DNA of 64,000 nucleotides from Bog-159 sp963707465. Its GTDB lineage: Bacteria > Acidobacteriota > Terriglobia > Bryobacterales > Bryobacteraceae. The position numbers and the translations under genes are program-made. Below the pieces are notes generated by a model. That model searched no databases, was not told where the DNA came from, and saw only the letters and a program-made list of their open reading frames with translations. The stretch is taken from positions 397,858 through 461,857 of the forward strand of contig CAVPQK010000023.1 of assembly GCA_963707465.1 (NCBI GenBank). The letters are read 5' to 3'. Shown piece by piece: positions 7,830 through 16,354 of this stretch (positions are counted from its first letter, which is position 1; the number at the start of each line of letters is the position of its first letter).

Positions 7830-8939
7830 ATGCATACCCTTGCCAAATTGACCCTCGCCGCTGGCCTGCTGCCCCTGCTGGCGGCCGGTGATCCGCCGCT
7901 GCGCGTTTGTATCGCTGGCCTCGTGCACGGCCACGTGGACGGCTTCCTGCGCGCCGCGGCCAAACGTCAGGACATCGAAATCGCGGGCATCTTCGATCCC
8001 GACACCGCGCTCCAGCGGCATTACGCACAGCGCTACGGTCTCGCCGAGTCTGTCTTCTTTACGGATCTGGGCGCCATGCTGGATCGGGTTAAACCGGAAA
8101 CGGTGGCGTCATTCACCAGCACGTTCAATCATGCCATGGTGGTCCAGGCCTGCGCGCGGCGCCACATTCCCGTGATGATGGAGAAGCCGCTGGCCATCAA
8201 TATGGCGGATGCGCGAGCCATCGCGCGCGCCGCGCATGAAGGCGGCATCCAGGTGATCGTGAATTACGAGACCACCTGGTATCCCAGCCACGCCGCCATG
8301 TGGCGCATCGTCAAGGAGCAGCAGGCCGCCGGCGAGATTCGCAAGATGGTGGCGATGGATGGCCACCAGGGTCCCAAAGAGATCGGCGTGGGGCCGGAAT
8401 TTCTCGGCTGGCTCACCGATCCGGCGAAAAACGGCGCGGGCGCCCTGTTCGATTTCGGCTGCTACGGCGCCAACCTGATGACCTGGATGATGGACAACCA
8501 GCGTCCCGTGGCGGTGACGGCCATCGCCCAAACCATCAAGCCGCAAATCTACGCGCGGGTGGACGATGAAGCCTCGGTGCTGATCGAGTATCCCAAGGCG
8601 CAAGGCATCATCCAGGCGTCGTGGAACTGGCCGTTCGGCCGCAAGGATTTCGAGGTATACGGCGAGCGCGGCTACGCCATCGCCACCGGGGGCGACGCGC
8701 TGCGCGTGCGGTTGCCGGGCGCGCAGGAAGAAGCCCGCACGCTGGAGGCGCTGCCGCCCGAAGAGCACGATTCGATTTCGTATCTGACGGCGGTGGCGCG
8801 CGGCAAGCGGAAGCCCGCCGGCCTCTCGTCGCTCGAAAACAATATGATCGTGACCGAGATCCTGGTGGCCGCGCGCGAGTCCGCGCGGACCGGCCGCACC
8901 ATCAAGCTGAGCGGGCCGCCAGAGGGCGCCGCGCGATGA
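7830..8939 (+). CDS. Exported Gfo/Idh/MocA family oxidoreductase
   Basis: This 369-residue protein has a signal-like N-terminus (LAKLTLAAGLLPLLAAG) followed by a Rossmann domain (RVCIAGLVHGHVDGF) and the EKP motif in MMEKPLAINM. These are hallmarks of NAD(P)-dependent Gfo/Idh/MocA enzymes that oxidise or reduce sugars and related polyols. The C-terminal half has the family's beta-sheet substrate domain. Export of such an enzyme fits the secreted carbohydrate metabolism common in Acidobacteriota. The 3' end overlaps the next gene by 4 bp (ATGA). The substrate cannot be deduced. Confidence 0.85.
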   Translation: MHTLAKLTLAAGLLPLLAAGDPPLRVCIAGLVHGHVDGFLRAAAKRQDIEIAGIFDPDTALQRHYAQRYGLAESVFFTDLGAMLDRVKPETVASFTSTFNHAMVVQACARRHIPVMMEKPLAINMADARAIARAAHEGGIQVIVNYETTWYPSHAAMWRIVKEQQAAGEIRKMVAMDGHQGPKEIGVGPEFLGWLTDPAKNGAGALFDFGCYGANLMTWMMDNQRPVAVTAIAQTIKPQIYARVDDEASVLIEYPKAQGIIQASWNWPFGRKDFEVYGERGYAIATGGDALRVRLPGAQEEARTLEALPPEEHDSISYLTAVARGKRKPAGLSSLENNMIVTEILVAARESARTGRTIKLSGPPEGAAR

Positions 8940-9496
8940 ATCTTTTCGCGATCGGCGTGATTGAGCTGCTGGCCATGTGGGTGTTGTGGCTGTACCCCTT
9001 CCTGCGCAAGCGGTTCACCGGCCCCAAGCGGGAATCCGAAGTGATGGCGCATTCGGGCGATTTGGGGCTGGGGCTGGAAAGCGCGGGCATATTCTTGGCT
9101 TGGTTCTGGTTGCCGGGCACCACCGTGCCGGGTGCGGCGCGCGTCGTGGCGTCGATGGTTTTGGCGCCCGCCGCCGCGCTCTTCGGCTGGATGTCGGTGC
9201 GGCATCTGGGGAAGCAGCTTCGCATTCTGGCCGGCTTGTATGCGGACCATGAGCTGATCCGCACGGGGCCGTATGCGGTCGTGCGGCATCCCGTGTATGC
9301 GTCCCTGCTTATGATGTTGCTGGCCACCGGACTGCTTTTCGCGCGCTGGCCGGTATTGCTGCTCGCCATCGCGCTCTACATTGCGGGAACGGAAATCCGC
9401 ATCCATGCGGAAGAAGGCCTGCTGCGCGCGCGTTTCGGCGAGGAGTTTGAGAAGTACCGGCGGAGTGTGCCGGCGTATGTGCCATTTCTGAGGTGA
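8936..9496 (+). CDS. Isoprenylcysteine carboxyl methyltransferase-like membrane protein
   Basis: This 186-residue protein has about four hydrophobic helices. Its C-terminal signature is of ICMT/PEMT-like methyltransferases: TGPYAVVRHPVYASLLMML followed by EEGLLRARFGEEFEKYRRSV. The RHPxY and EE motifs bind S-adenosylmethionine and substrate at the membrane. ATG at 8936 overlaps the stop of the preceding oxidoreductase by 4 bp, so the two are translationally coupled. The methyl acceptor in bacteria is generally unknown. Confidence 0.85.
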   Translation: MNLFAIGVIELLAMWVLWLYPFLRKRFTGPKRESEVMAHSGDLGLGLESAGIFLAWFWLPGTTVPGAARVVASMVLAPAAALFGWMSVRHLGKQLRILAGLYADHELIRTGPYAVVRHPVYASLLMMLLATGLLFARWPVLLLAIALYIAGTEIRIHAEEGLLRARFGEEFEKYRRSVPAYVPFLR

Positions 9497-9501
9497 GAGG
9501 T

Positions 9502-9753
9502 ATGAAGTCTATCCAAAAAATCACGCCATTTCTATGGTTCGATCATCAGGCCGAGGAGGCGGCCCGGTTTTATACCTCCGTGTTCAGGAATTCGAGGCCC
9601 GCTTTCAAGTTCACCGAAGCGGTCTCTTTCGTCGTGAACTGCGACGAGCAGCAGGAAGTGGACGAGATGTGGGACAAGCTTTCAGCCGGCGGACAGGAAA
9701 TCCAGTGCGGCTGGCTCAAAGACAAATACGGGCTGTGCTGGCAAATCCTAGCT
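9502..9753 (+). pseudogene. PhnB-like VOC protein, internally deleted and 3'-truncated
   Basis: GAGGTGAGAGGT precedes ATG at 9502. The reading frame begins exactly as PhnB-type VOC (glyoxalase-fold) proteins do (IQKITPFLWFDHQAEEAARF) and ends with EIQCGWLKDKYGLCWQI. The central part normally lying between the first helix (YTSVF) and HFKFTEAVSFVVNC is missing, about 35-40 residues. Sequence after ~9753 is the antisense of the ROK kinase gene and has no VOC similarity. Two deletions have therefore disabled the gene. Confidence 0.75.
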
Positions 9754-10603
9754 CCTCCGCCAGCGCCAGCGCGCCCCAGAGCACGCTATCGTCGCCCAAC
9801 TCCGCGGGTACCACATCGATGCGCGCGCCGGACCAATCCGTAATCTGCCGCCGCAGCTCAGCGCGTAGCGGATCGAAGAGCCGCGCGCCGGCCTTGCTGA
9901 TGCCGCCGCCAATCACAATCCGCGCCGGGTTCAGCAGCATGATGCATGCCTTCAGCCCCAGCGCTAGATCCACAACGTACCGGCTGACGAAATCCGGATC
10001 GCGCATCAATTCCTCCGCCGTCTTGCCGTAATCGCGCGCCAGCCACAGGCCGCTGCACATGCGCTCGAAGCAGCCGTGCCAGCCGCAAAGACATTGCGGT
10101 CCGTCGGGCCGGATGGTCAGGTGTCCGATCTCGCCGCCGTAGGAATCGGCGCCGCGCCAGATGCGGCCATCCTCGTAGATGCCGCCGCCGATGCCGGTGG
10201 AAAGCGTCATGTAAAACAAGGGCGAGCAGCCGCGTCCGGCGCCGTAGCGCGCCTCGCCCAGCGCGCCGGCGTTGGCGTCGTTATCCATGATGGCCGGCAC
10301 GCCCAGCAGGTCGCGCACCCAGTCCGTAAGCCGGAAGTCGCGCCAGCCGCCCACGTGCGTGGAAAGCGCCACGCGCTGCTCCCGGAAGATCACAGGCCCG
10401 CCGAAGCCGATGCCGCAGCGGTCCGCGGGCATTTCGGCTTGCCAGGCGCGCGCGATAGCCGAGATCTGCCCGAGCATCCACTCGCGGCCGCCCTCGGCAT
10501 CCGTACGGCGGGACTCGCGGCGCACCATGCGCTCGCCATCGAACGCGGCGATGGAAAACTTGGTACCGCCTACGTCAATCGCCAGGGTTCGTTTCGCGGG
10601 CAT
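9716..10603 (-). CDS. ROK family sugar kinase
   Basis: This 295-residue protein has the ATP-binding DVGGTKFSIA at the N-terminus, DNDANAGALGEARYG with the catalytic aspartate, and the ROK zinc signature (EIGHLTI, then CLCGWHGCFE). The family phosphorylates glucose or related hexoses, or acts as sugar-responsive regulators; no HTH is present, so a kinase is expected. It is the last gene of a four-gene operon and overlaps PfkB by 29 bp. Its final ~12 residues are encoded by the antisense of the broken VOC gene, so the original 3' end was replaced by a deletion junction near 9753. The catalytic core is intact. Confidence 0.85.
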   Translation of the reverse strand: MPAKRTLAIDVGGTKFSIAAFDGERMVRRESRRTDAEGGREWMLGQISAIARAWQAEMPADRCGIGFGGPVIFREQRVALSTHVGGWRDFRLTDWVRDLLGVPAIMDNDANAGALGEARYGAGRGCSPLFYMTLSTGIGGGIYEDGRIWRGADSYGGEIGHLTIRPDGPQCLCGWHGCFERMCSGLWLARDYGKTAEELMRDPDFVSRYVVDLALGLKACIMLLNPARIVIGGGISKAGARLFDPLRAELRRQITDWSGARIDVVPAELGDDSVLWGALALAEELGFASTARICL

Positions 10604-11573
10604 GCGCTGCCAGCACCTCCTCCGGCGACGCCGTGCCGGTTCCTTTTTTCATGATCGTGATGGAAGCCACCAGGTTGCCGAACCGCGCGGCCTCGGCCGG
10701 CGATCCTGTCACGCACAAGGCCAGCGATGCGCCTGCCGAGAAGCTGTCGCCCGCGCCGCAGATATCGACGGGCTCGGCGACAGGCCGGGCGCCAACCCGA
10801 TTCTCGCCGGACTCGTCGACTATCAGCACGCCTTCGCCGCCCAGCGTCACGAACATCAGCGGCGCTCGCGTGTGGCGTCGCAGTGCCGCAAAGTCCACCC
10901 GGCCGAACAGATCACGCGAGGCGCTCTCGGCTTCCTGGTGATTTGGTTTGACGATCACGTTGCGGAACAAATGGATGCGCGCGCGCGAATCTGCGAAGAA
11001 AATGCGCTCGGGATTTTGCCGCGCCAGTTCGGCGAGCAACTCGCGCACAGCGGGTGTGATCACGCCGCCCTGGCTGGTCTCCGCCTGATCTGCAACCAGG
11101 ATGACGTCGAACGCTTTGGCGGCCATCCGCAGATTGTCGAGAATCCGGCCATCCACTTCCGCCGCCAGCGGAGCGGTGTTGATGAAATCCAAGCGGGGCT
11201 GATCTTCGATGCCGGTCCGCGCGTTGATCACCTTGGTGTAGGTGAAAGTCTGCATGGCTGGCGTGCGTACGCAGAGTTCCGCCGAAATGCCGCGCGCCCC
11301 CAGCGCCTGCGAAAGCTCCACGCCGAATCCATCCTGCCCGATCGCGCCCAGCACGGCGACCCGTCCGCAGCCCAGCGCGGCCAGATTGTTAGCCACCGTC
11401 CCGCCCGCGCCCGGCGTCACCTCCGTGCGCACCACCCCCAGCCGCGGGATGCCGGTTTCGCGCGAGGGCTCCGACGCTTCGGGCGCGTAGGTGCACCAGC
11501 GGTCCAGGCAGATATCGCCCACCACCAGCGCGGAAAGCTTCGGAAATTGGGCCAGGATTTCCGCGGTGGTCAT
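10575..11573 (-). CDS. PfkB family carbohydrate kinase (RfaE/HldE-kinase-like)
   Basis: This 332-residue protein has the PfkB N-terminal glycine motif (TPGAGGTVANNLAALG) and C-terminal signature CGAGDSFSAGASLAL with the catalytic aspartate. LVVGDICLDRW near the start resembles RfaE/HldE heptose-phosphate kinases, although no nucleotidyltransferase domain follows. ATG at 11573 overlaps the stop of the upstream gene by 4 bp, which fixes the start. It presumably phosphorylates a sugar or sugar phosphate in the pathway encoded by this operon. The substrate is unknown. Confidence 0.85.
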   Translation of the reverse strand: MTTAEILAQFPKLSALVVGDICLDRWCTYAPEASEPSRETGIPRLGVVRTEVTPGAGGTVANNLAALGCGRVAVLGAIGQDGFGVELSQALGARGISAELCVRTPAMQTFTYTKVINARTGIEDQPRLDFINTAPLAAEVDGRILDNLRMAAKAFDVILVADQAETSQGGVITPAVRELLAELARQNPERIFFADSRARIHLFRNVIVKPNHQEAESASRDLFGRVDFAALRRHTRAPLMFVTLGGEGVLIVDESGENRVGARPVAEPVDICGAGDSFSAGASLALCVTGSPAEAARFGNLVASITIMKKGTGTASPEEVLAAHARETNPGD

Positions 11574-12547
11574 GGGATATCGAGAATAGCGCGGCGCAGC
11601 GCCGGAAAAGTGGCGCGATGGTCGCCGCGGAAGTAGTAACTGGCGCCGCCATCGGCCACCGTCCGCACCAGCAGCGTCTTGTGTGGCCGGAAATAATAGC
11701 CGGCCTCGGTCTTGGGCAGCTCCTGTTTGATGCCGCCGATATCGCCGGGGATGGGCGCCAGGTCGAAGACGGCCGTGGCGAAGTCGCCGATGACGCGGCC
11801 CTCCTGGTGCGCCACGTTGCGCGCCATGGCCAGCGCCTTCAAGTACACTTCGGGCGCCATGATGGCAGAGCCGAAGCTCAGCAGTACGCCGCCCTCCAGG
11901 CGCTCGATGGCCCGCGCGAAAATCAGGAAGTCGCGGTAGCTGGCCGCGCCGAACGCCGCGCCATCGCAGTTGGGGTGTTCGTGCAGGATGTCGTAGCCGA
12001 TGCCCACATGCACCGTCACCGGCACCGAGCACCGCCAGGCCGCCGCCAGCACGCTCAGCTCGCGATGCCGATAATCGCTCTGCGCTATGCGGCGGCCCGC
12101 GTTTTCGCCGAGGCCCAGACCGGTGTCCGCCGCCTCGCGCACCCAATCGTTCAGTTCGCCGGTTTCGCGCCACAAACCGAACTCGCCCGTGCGGATGTAG
12201 CGGGCCACACTTTCCGTGGTGGCGCCGATGCGCGCGAGTTCGTAGTCGTGGATCACGCCCGCGCCGTTCATGGCGATGTGATCCAGGTACCCGCGCTCCA
12301 CCAGGTCGATGATCTGGCGGCTGACGCCCGCGCGCAGCACGTGCGCGCCCATCATCAGGATGCGTGCCGCGCCTCGCGTGCGCGCCGCTACGATGCGCGC
12401 GGCTACCTCCTCCAGTTCGGGGCGCGCGTACGGCTCGGCGACTTCATCGAGCTCCAGCCAATGCGCGGCGTCCAGATCGCTGACCCGCTCGGCGAGCGGT
12501 TTCACTTGCAGCCGGGAGCGGTCGAAGAGCGGATATTTACTGGCCAT
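11570..12547 (-). CDS. Deoxyhypusine synthase-like protein
   Basis: This 325-residue protein has a layout recalling deoxyhypusine synthase. MGAHVLRAGVSRQIIDLVER and HIAMNGAGVIHDYE match the region with its NAD-binding strand. SVLAAAWRCSVPVTVHVGIG, LLSFGSAIM and ALAMARNVAH match later conserved segments. The lysine-containing GK motif used to form the enzyme-substrate imine in true deoxyhypusine synthases was not found, and bacteria lack eIF5A. It probably uses the NAD-binding fold for another reaction, plausibly on a sugar or amine made by the neighbouring HAD, PfkB and ROK enzymes. It overlaps both neighbours (11 bp and 4 bp). Confidence 0.6.
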   Translation of the reverse strand: MASKYPLFDRSRLQVKPLAERVSDLDAAHWLELDEVAEPYARPELEEVAARIVAARTRGAARILMMGAHVLRAGVSRQIIDLVERGYLDHIAMNGAGVIHDYELARIGATTESVARYIRTGEFGLWRETGELNDWVREAADTGLGLGENAGRRIAQSDYRHRELSVLAAAWRCSVPVTVHVGIGYDILHEHPNCDGAAFGAASYRDFLIFARAIERLEGGVLLSFGSAIMAPEVYLKALAMARNVAHQEGRVIGDFATAVFDLAPIPGDIGGIKQELPKTEAGYYFRPHKTLLVRTVADGGASYYFRGDHRATFPALRRAILDIP

Positions 12548-13349
12548 TGGGAAATAGCGCCGCGAGCAGTTCGTCGCGGCATAGAAAATTGGGAATGATG
12601 AAATCCGCGCCCACGCCCGCAAGGCGCTCGCGCTTCCATGCATCCACCACGCGGCATTCGGGCTCCGCGGTGGCCACGCCCACGGCCACGCCGCCCACCT
12701 CCTTCACGTTCTCGATTTCCACGTAACCATCGCCGAAGCCCAGGAATTCGGCGCCCGCGAATTCGGATGTGGCGATCAACCGTTCGATCAGAATCTTCTT
12801 GGAGAAGCTCCGGTAATCGTCCAGCGCGCCGTAGACACGGCCTTCGAAATACCGCGCGATGTCCAGCAACTCGGCTTCCTCGCGCATGTAGGGCTGGTCC
12901 GTGCCGCTGGCCAGGTACAGTCTCAGCCCGCGCTCGCGCAAAGTCTCGATCCACGCGCGCGCTCCCGGCACCAGGTACTTATCGGGCGAAACCTGGTGGC
13001 GGCGCAGCGCTTCCAGGCGATCGTGAATGCGCGCATGCAACCGGTCCAGGTACATCTTCTTGTATGCCAGCGGGTCGCCGGGCGCGCCGCCGCGCTTCGC
13101 AATTTCATCGGCGAACGCGATCATCTGGTACATGGTCTGCTTGCCGGTAAGCCGCCAGATGAACTCCTCCACCACGGCGCGCAACCCGGCTTCGGATTCG
13201 CCGGTCTTCAGATCCAGCAGGATTTCGACCATCATGGGAACCATCACGTCCATCCAGCCCGAGCGGATGAGCGAAATCGTGCCATCGAAATCGAAGAGGC
13301 AGACGCGGGCGTTTTGGGCAGAGACGCCCGGGCGGAGCGATTCGACCAT
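12537..13349 (-). CDS. HAD family hydrolase
   Basis: This 270-residue protein has all HAD motifs: DFDGTIS (nucleophile D20, acid/base D22), ASGTD (motif II), a lysine around SFSKKIL (motif III) and GFGDGYVEIENVK (motif IV). The large helical insert after motif I is a C1-type cap, as in phosphoglycolate-type phosphatases. It is the first gene of the HAD/DHS-like/PfkB/ROK operon and would remove a phosphate from a small metabolite. The final bases overlap the next gene by 11 bp. Confidence 0.85.
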   Translation of the reverse strand: MVESLRPGVSAQNARVCLFDFDGTISLIRSGWMDVMVPMMVEILLDLKTGESEAGLRAVVEEFIWRLTGKQTMYQMIAFADEIAKRGGAPGDPLAYKKMYLDRLHARIHDRLEALRRHQVSPDKYLVPGARAWIETLRERGLRLYLASGTDQPYMREEAELLDIARYFEGRVYGALDDYRSFSKKILIERLIATSEFAGAEFLGFGDGYVEIENVKEVGGVAVGVATAEPECRVVDAWKRERLAGVGADFIIPNFLCRDELLAALFPNGQ

Positions 13350-13443
13350 GCGTGTTTATGCTCAGTTTATTGTGACATGGGTAGGGGCCCGCGACATAAG
13401 AGTGGAAGTACCGCAACTTCACCGGGAGCATACTACCCGTAAT

Positions 13444-13554
13444 CTTATCCGCGTTCATCGGCGTTAATCGGCGGTGCCAAATATGTTTCTTCCGGCTCGA
13501 CGCAAACATCAAAACGTTATTGGCCGCCGATTAACGCCGATGAACGCGGATAAG
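13444..13554. repeat. Long near-perfect inverted repeat
   Basis: Two ~34-bp arms (13444-13479 and 13521-13554) are nearly perfect reverse complements with a ~41-bp spacer. They carry CGCGTTCATCGGCGTTAATC and its complement. Similar ATCCGCGTTCATCGGCG-type units are known to me as dispersed repeats in many environmental bacteria. It occupies most of the 300-bp gap between the HAD gene and the next kinase gene, which diverge. No gene is visible in that gap. Confidence 0.85.
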
Positions 13555-13652
13555 AAGCACAATAGTTAGTTCCAGTCTTGCGTCGCGCACCCCATGGGTA
13601 GGCGCGACACCCGGCGCGGCGGGCGCGGATGATACATTAACAGGTACCCAGT

Positions 13653-16349
13653 ATGACCCGCTGTGTTTCCTGCGCTTCCGAGATTCCCGATACCAGCCGG
13701 TTCTGCCTGGCTTGCGGCAAGCCGGTGGCCAATAACTCTGAAACGGCGGTCATGCCTGGATTGCCCACGCCCGTCTCGGGCACTGGCCTATCGCGCGCCG
13801 CGGCCGTTCCCGCGCGGGTTTCGGCAGCCGATGGCCGATTCGCCGCCGGCGTGCTGGTAACCGGGCGCTACCAGATCATCGGACTGCTGGGCAAGGGCGG
13901 CATGGGCGAGGTCTATCGCGCCAACGACCTCACTCTCGATCAGCCGGTGGCGCTCAAGTTCCTGCCCGAATCCATGGCGCGCGACGCCGCCATGCTGGCC
14001 CGCTTCCACAACGAAGTGCGCATCGCCCGCCAGGTCTCGCACCCCAACGTCTGCCGGGTCTACGACCTCGGTGAAGTCGACGGCCAGCCCTACCTTTCGA
14101 TGGAGTACATCGATGGCGAAGACCTGGGCTCGTTGCTGCGGCGCATCGGCCGGCTGCCCGCGGATAAGGCGATCGAATTCGCGCGCCGCATCTGCGCGGG
14201 TCTGGCCGCCGCCCACGACAAAGGCGTGCTGCATCGCGACCTGAAGCCTTCCAACATCATGGTCGACAGCCAGGGGCGGGTGTTCATCACCGACTTCGGA
14301 CTGGCAGCGGTCACCGGCGAGTTGCGCGAGGCCCAGGCGCGCGAAGGCACCCCAGCTTATATGTCGCCGGAGCAACTGGCCGGCACCGAAGTGACCGCGC
14401 GCAGCGATATTTATGCGCTGGGACTGGTGCTTTACGAGATGTTCGCGGGTAAGCGCCCATTCGAAGCGGCCACCCTCGCTGAGATGATCCGGCTGCAGCA
14501 ACAATCCACGCCCGCCAGCCTGTCCTCGGTGGCGGATCCGGCGGTGGAGCGTGTGATCCAACGCTGCCTGGCCGCCGACCCAGGCAAACGGCCGGCGTCT
14601 GCCCTGGCCGTTGCGGCGGCGCTGCCGGGCGGAGATCCCCTGGCGGCGGCTTTAGCGGCGGGCGAAACTCCCTCGCCCGATCTAGTGGCCGCGGCGGGCC
14701 AGCAGGCGGGCTTCCGCCCTTGGGTGGGTTTGGTGTGCCTGGCGGCAACCGTCGCCGGCCTGATCGCGATCATGCTCATGGGGCCGCGCGTGCAAATGAT
14801 CGGCAGAGTGGCCATGGAACACTCGCCGGATGTCCTGGTGGAGAGAAGCCGCGACCTGATTCGCGCGCTCGGATACACCGCCAAACCGATGGGCGTAGCG
14901 CACGGATTTGCCTACGACGGCGATTACTTGCAGTACGTCGAGCGCATCGACAAGTCGGCCCAGCGCTGGGAGCACCGGCTGGGCGACATGCAGCCACCGC
15001 CGCTTTCGTTTTGGTATCGCGAGAGCCCACGCCCGATGGCGCCGGAGGCATTCGGCATCGGCGCCGTGGATCCCGGCGATCCCTCGCCGATAATTTCAGG
15101 CATGGTCTCGGTGGCGCTGGATCCGCAAGGCCGGCTTATCGAGTTCGACGCCGTGCCGCCGCAGGTGGACAAATCGTCCGGCGAAGTCCCGCCGCCCGAT
15201 TGGAAGCGTTTGTTCGACGCGGCGGGCCTGGATATGTCGCACTTCTCCGCCGCCGCGCCGCAGTGGACACCGCTGGGCATCTGCGACGCGCGCGCCGCAT
15301 GGATCGGAGTCCTGCCCGGCGTGATGGCGAACCCCATACGCGTGGAGGCTGCGGCGTGGCGCGGGAAGCCCATCTATTTCCAGATCGTCGGGAATTGGAC
15401 CCGCCCGAAACGCATGCAGACTTTCATGATCGACGCCAAAATGATGGGGATTGCCATTACGGTCCTGGTGTGCGGCGGGCTGCTCATGTTGGCGGCCGCG
15501 CTGCTGGCGCGCCACAACATCCGGCGCGAGCGCGGTGACCGCCGCGGCGCCATGCGTCTGGCCAGCTTTACGGCATGCGTGACCATGTTGCTCTGGGTCT
15601 TTGCCGGCTCGCACGTAGCCACTCTGGATGAACTTGGGCTTTTCTTGGGCGGGCTTGGGTTCGCGCTTCTGCTGGCCGCGGGCGTTTGGATTCTCTATAT
15701 GGCCGTCGAGCCGTTTGCGCGCCGCCGATGGCCCCACAGCATGATCGGTTGGAGCCGGCTCCTGGCGGGCGGCATCCGCGACCCGCTGGTCGGCCGCGAC
15801 ACCGTGGTGGGGCTGACTATTGGAACCGCCGTGGCGCTGCTGGGAATCTTGCAGCAACTCCTGCTCTTGCGCTTTGGTCTGATGCCCAGTGTTACGGTCA
15901 TCCCGCGAACGCTGCTGGGCGTGCGTGGCGCATTGGCCGGATTCCTGATCATCATTCCGGACTGTGTTCTGCTGGCGCTGGTCTGGTTCGTGTTGATTTT
16001 CATTCTGCGCACGGTTCTGCGCCGGGACTGGCTGGCCGCGGCGGCCCTGGTCATCGTCTACATGGCTCTGAAGTGGTTTTCCACTCCGGCATCGCCCCTG
16101 CTGGGCGCCCTCTTCACCGCGGTTCAAACCACGCTGCTCATAGTCGTGATGCTTCGTTTCGGCCTGCTGGCGTTGATTGCATCGTCTTTCGTCTTCGAGT
16201 TGTTGCTGCTTTTTCCCATCACCCCGGATTTCTCGGTTTGGTACGGTGGCGCCTCGCTGTTTGCGCTCCTCAGCGTGGCTGCCCTAGCGGCGTTTGCGTT
16301 CCATTCCTCACTGGCGGGCCGGCCGTTATTGGGCGATGCGGACTTATAG
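13653..16349 (+). CDS. Zinc-ribbon Ser/Thr kinase with multi-helix C-terminus
   Basis: This is an 898-residue protein. A zinc ribbon (C4, C7, C18, C21) is followed by a complete Pkn kinase domain: GKGGMGEVYRA (80-90), K102, HRDLKPSN (D196), DFGLA (214-218) and SPEQ. After a TM helix near 352-372 comes a ~240-residue non-cytoplasmic region, then a C-terminal block of about seven or more hydrophobic segments to the end. The last part resembles no kinase accessory domain I recognise and recalls integral membrane regions such as CPBP-type proteins, but their glutamate motifs were not confirmed. It is likely a membrane-anchored signalling kinase. Confidence 0.85.
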   Translation: MTRCVSCASEIPDTSRFCLACGKPVANNSETAVMPGLPTPVSGTGLSRAAAVPARVSAADGRFAAGVLVTGRYQIIGLLGKGGMGEVYRANDLTLDQPVALKFLPESMARDAAMLARFHNEVRIARQVSHPNVCRVYDLGEVDGQPYLSMEYIDGEDLGSLLRRIGRLPADKAIEFARRICAGLAAAHDKGVLHRDLKPSNIMVDSQGRVFITDFGLAAVTGELREAQAREGTPAYMSPEQLAGTEVTARSDIYALGLVLYEMFAGKRPFEAATLAEMIRLQQQSTPASLSSVADPAVERVIQRCLAADPGKRPASALAVAAALPGGDPLAAALAAGETPSPDLVAAAGQQAGFRPWVGLVCLAATVAGLIAIMLMGPRVQMIGRVAMEHSPDVLVERSRDLIRALGYTAKPMGVAHGFAYDGDYLQYVERIDKSAQRWEHRLGDMQPPPLSFWYRESPRPMAPEAFGIGAVDPGDPSPIISGMVSVALDPQGRLIEFDAVPPQVDKSSGEVPPPDWKRLFDAAGLDMSHFSAAAPQWTPLGICDARAAWIGVLPGVMANPIRVEAAAWRGKPIYFQIVGNWTRPKRMQTFMIDAKMMGIAITVLVCGGLLMLAAALLARHNIRRERGDRRGAMRLASFTACVTMLLWVFAGSHVATLDELGLFLGGLGFALLLAAGVWILYMAVEPFARRRWPHSMIGWSRLLAGGIRDPLVGRDTVVGLTIGTAVALLGILQQLLLLRFGLMPSVTVIPRTLLGVRGALAGFLIIIPDCVLLALVWFVLIFILRTVLRRDWLAAAALVIVYMALKWFSTPASPLLGALFTAVQTTLLIVVMLRFGLLALIASSFVFELLLLFPITPDFSVWYGGASLFALLSVAALAAFAFHSSLAGRPLLGDADL

Positions 16350-16354
16350 CGCGC

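Noticed and set aside
11574..12173. Extended N-terminus of the PfkB frame
   Set aside because: Upstream sequence is a shadow of the DHS-like gene; the real start at 11573 overlaps that gene by 4 bp.
13444..13554. rho-independent terminator
   Set aside because: Arms too long, loop ~41 bp, no T-tract; neighbours diverge.
15096..16127. 343-codon minus-strand open frame
   Set aside because: Antisense to the membrane part of the zinc-ribbon kinase; composition rich in Arg/Gln without any motif.
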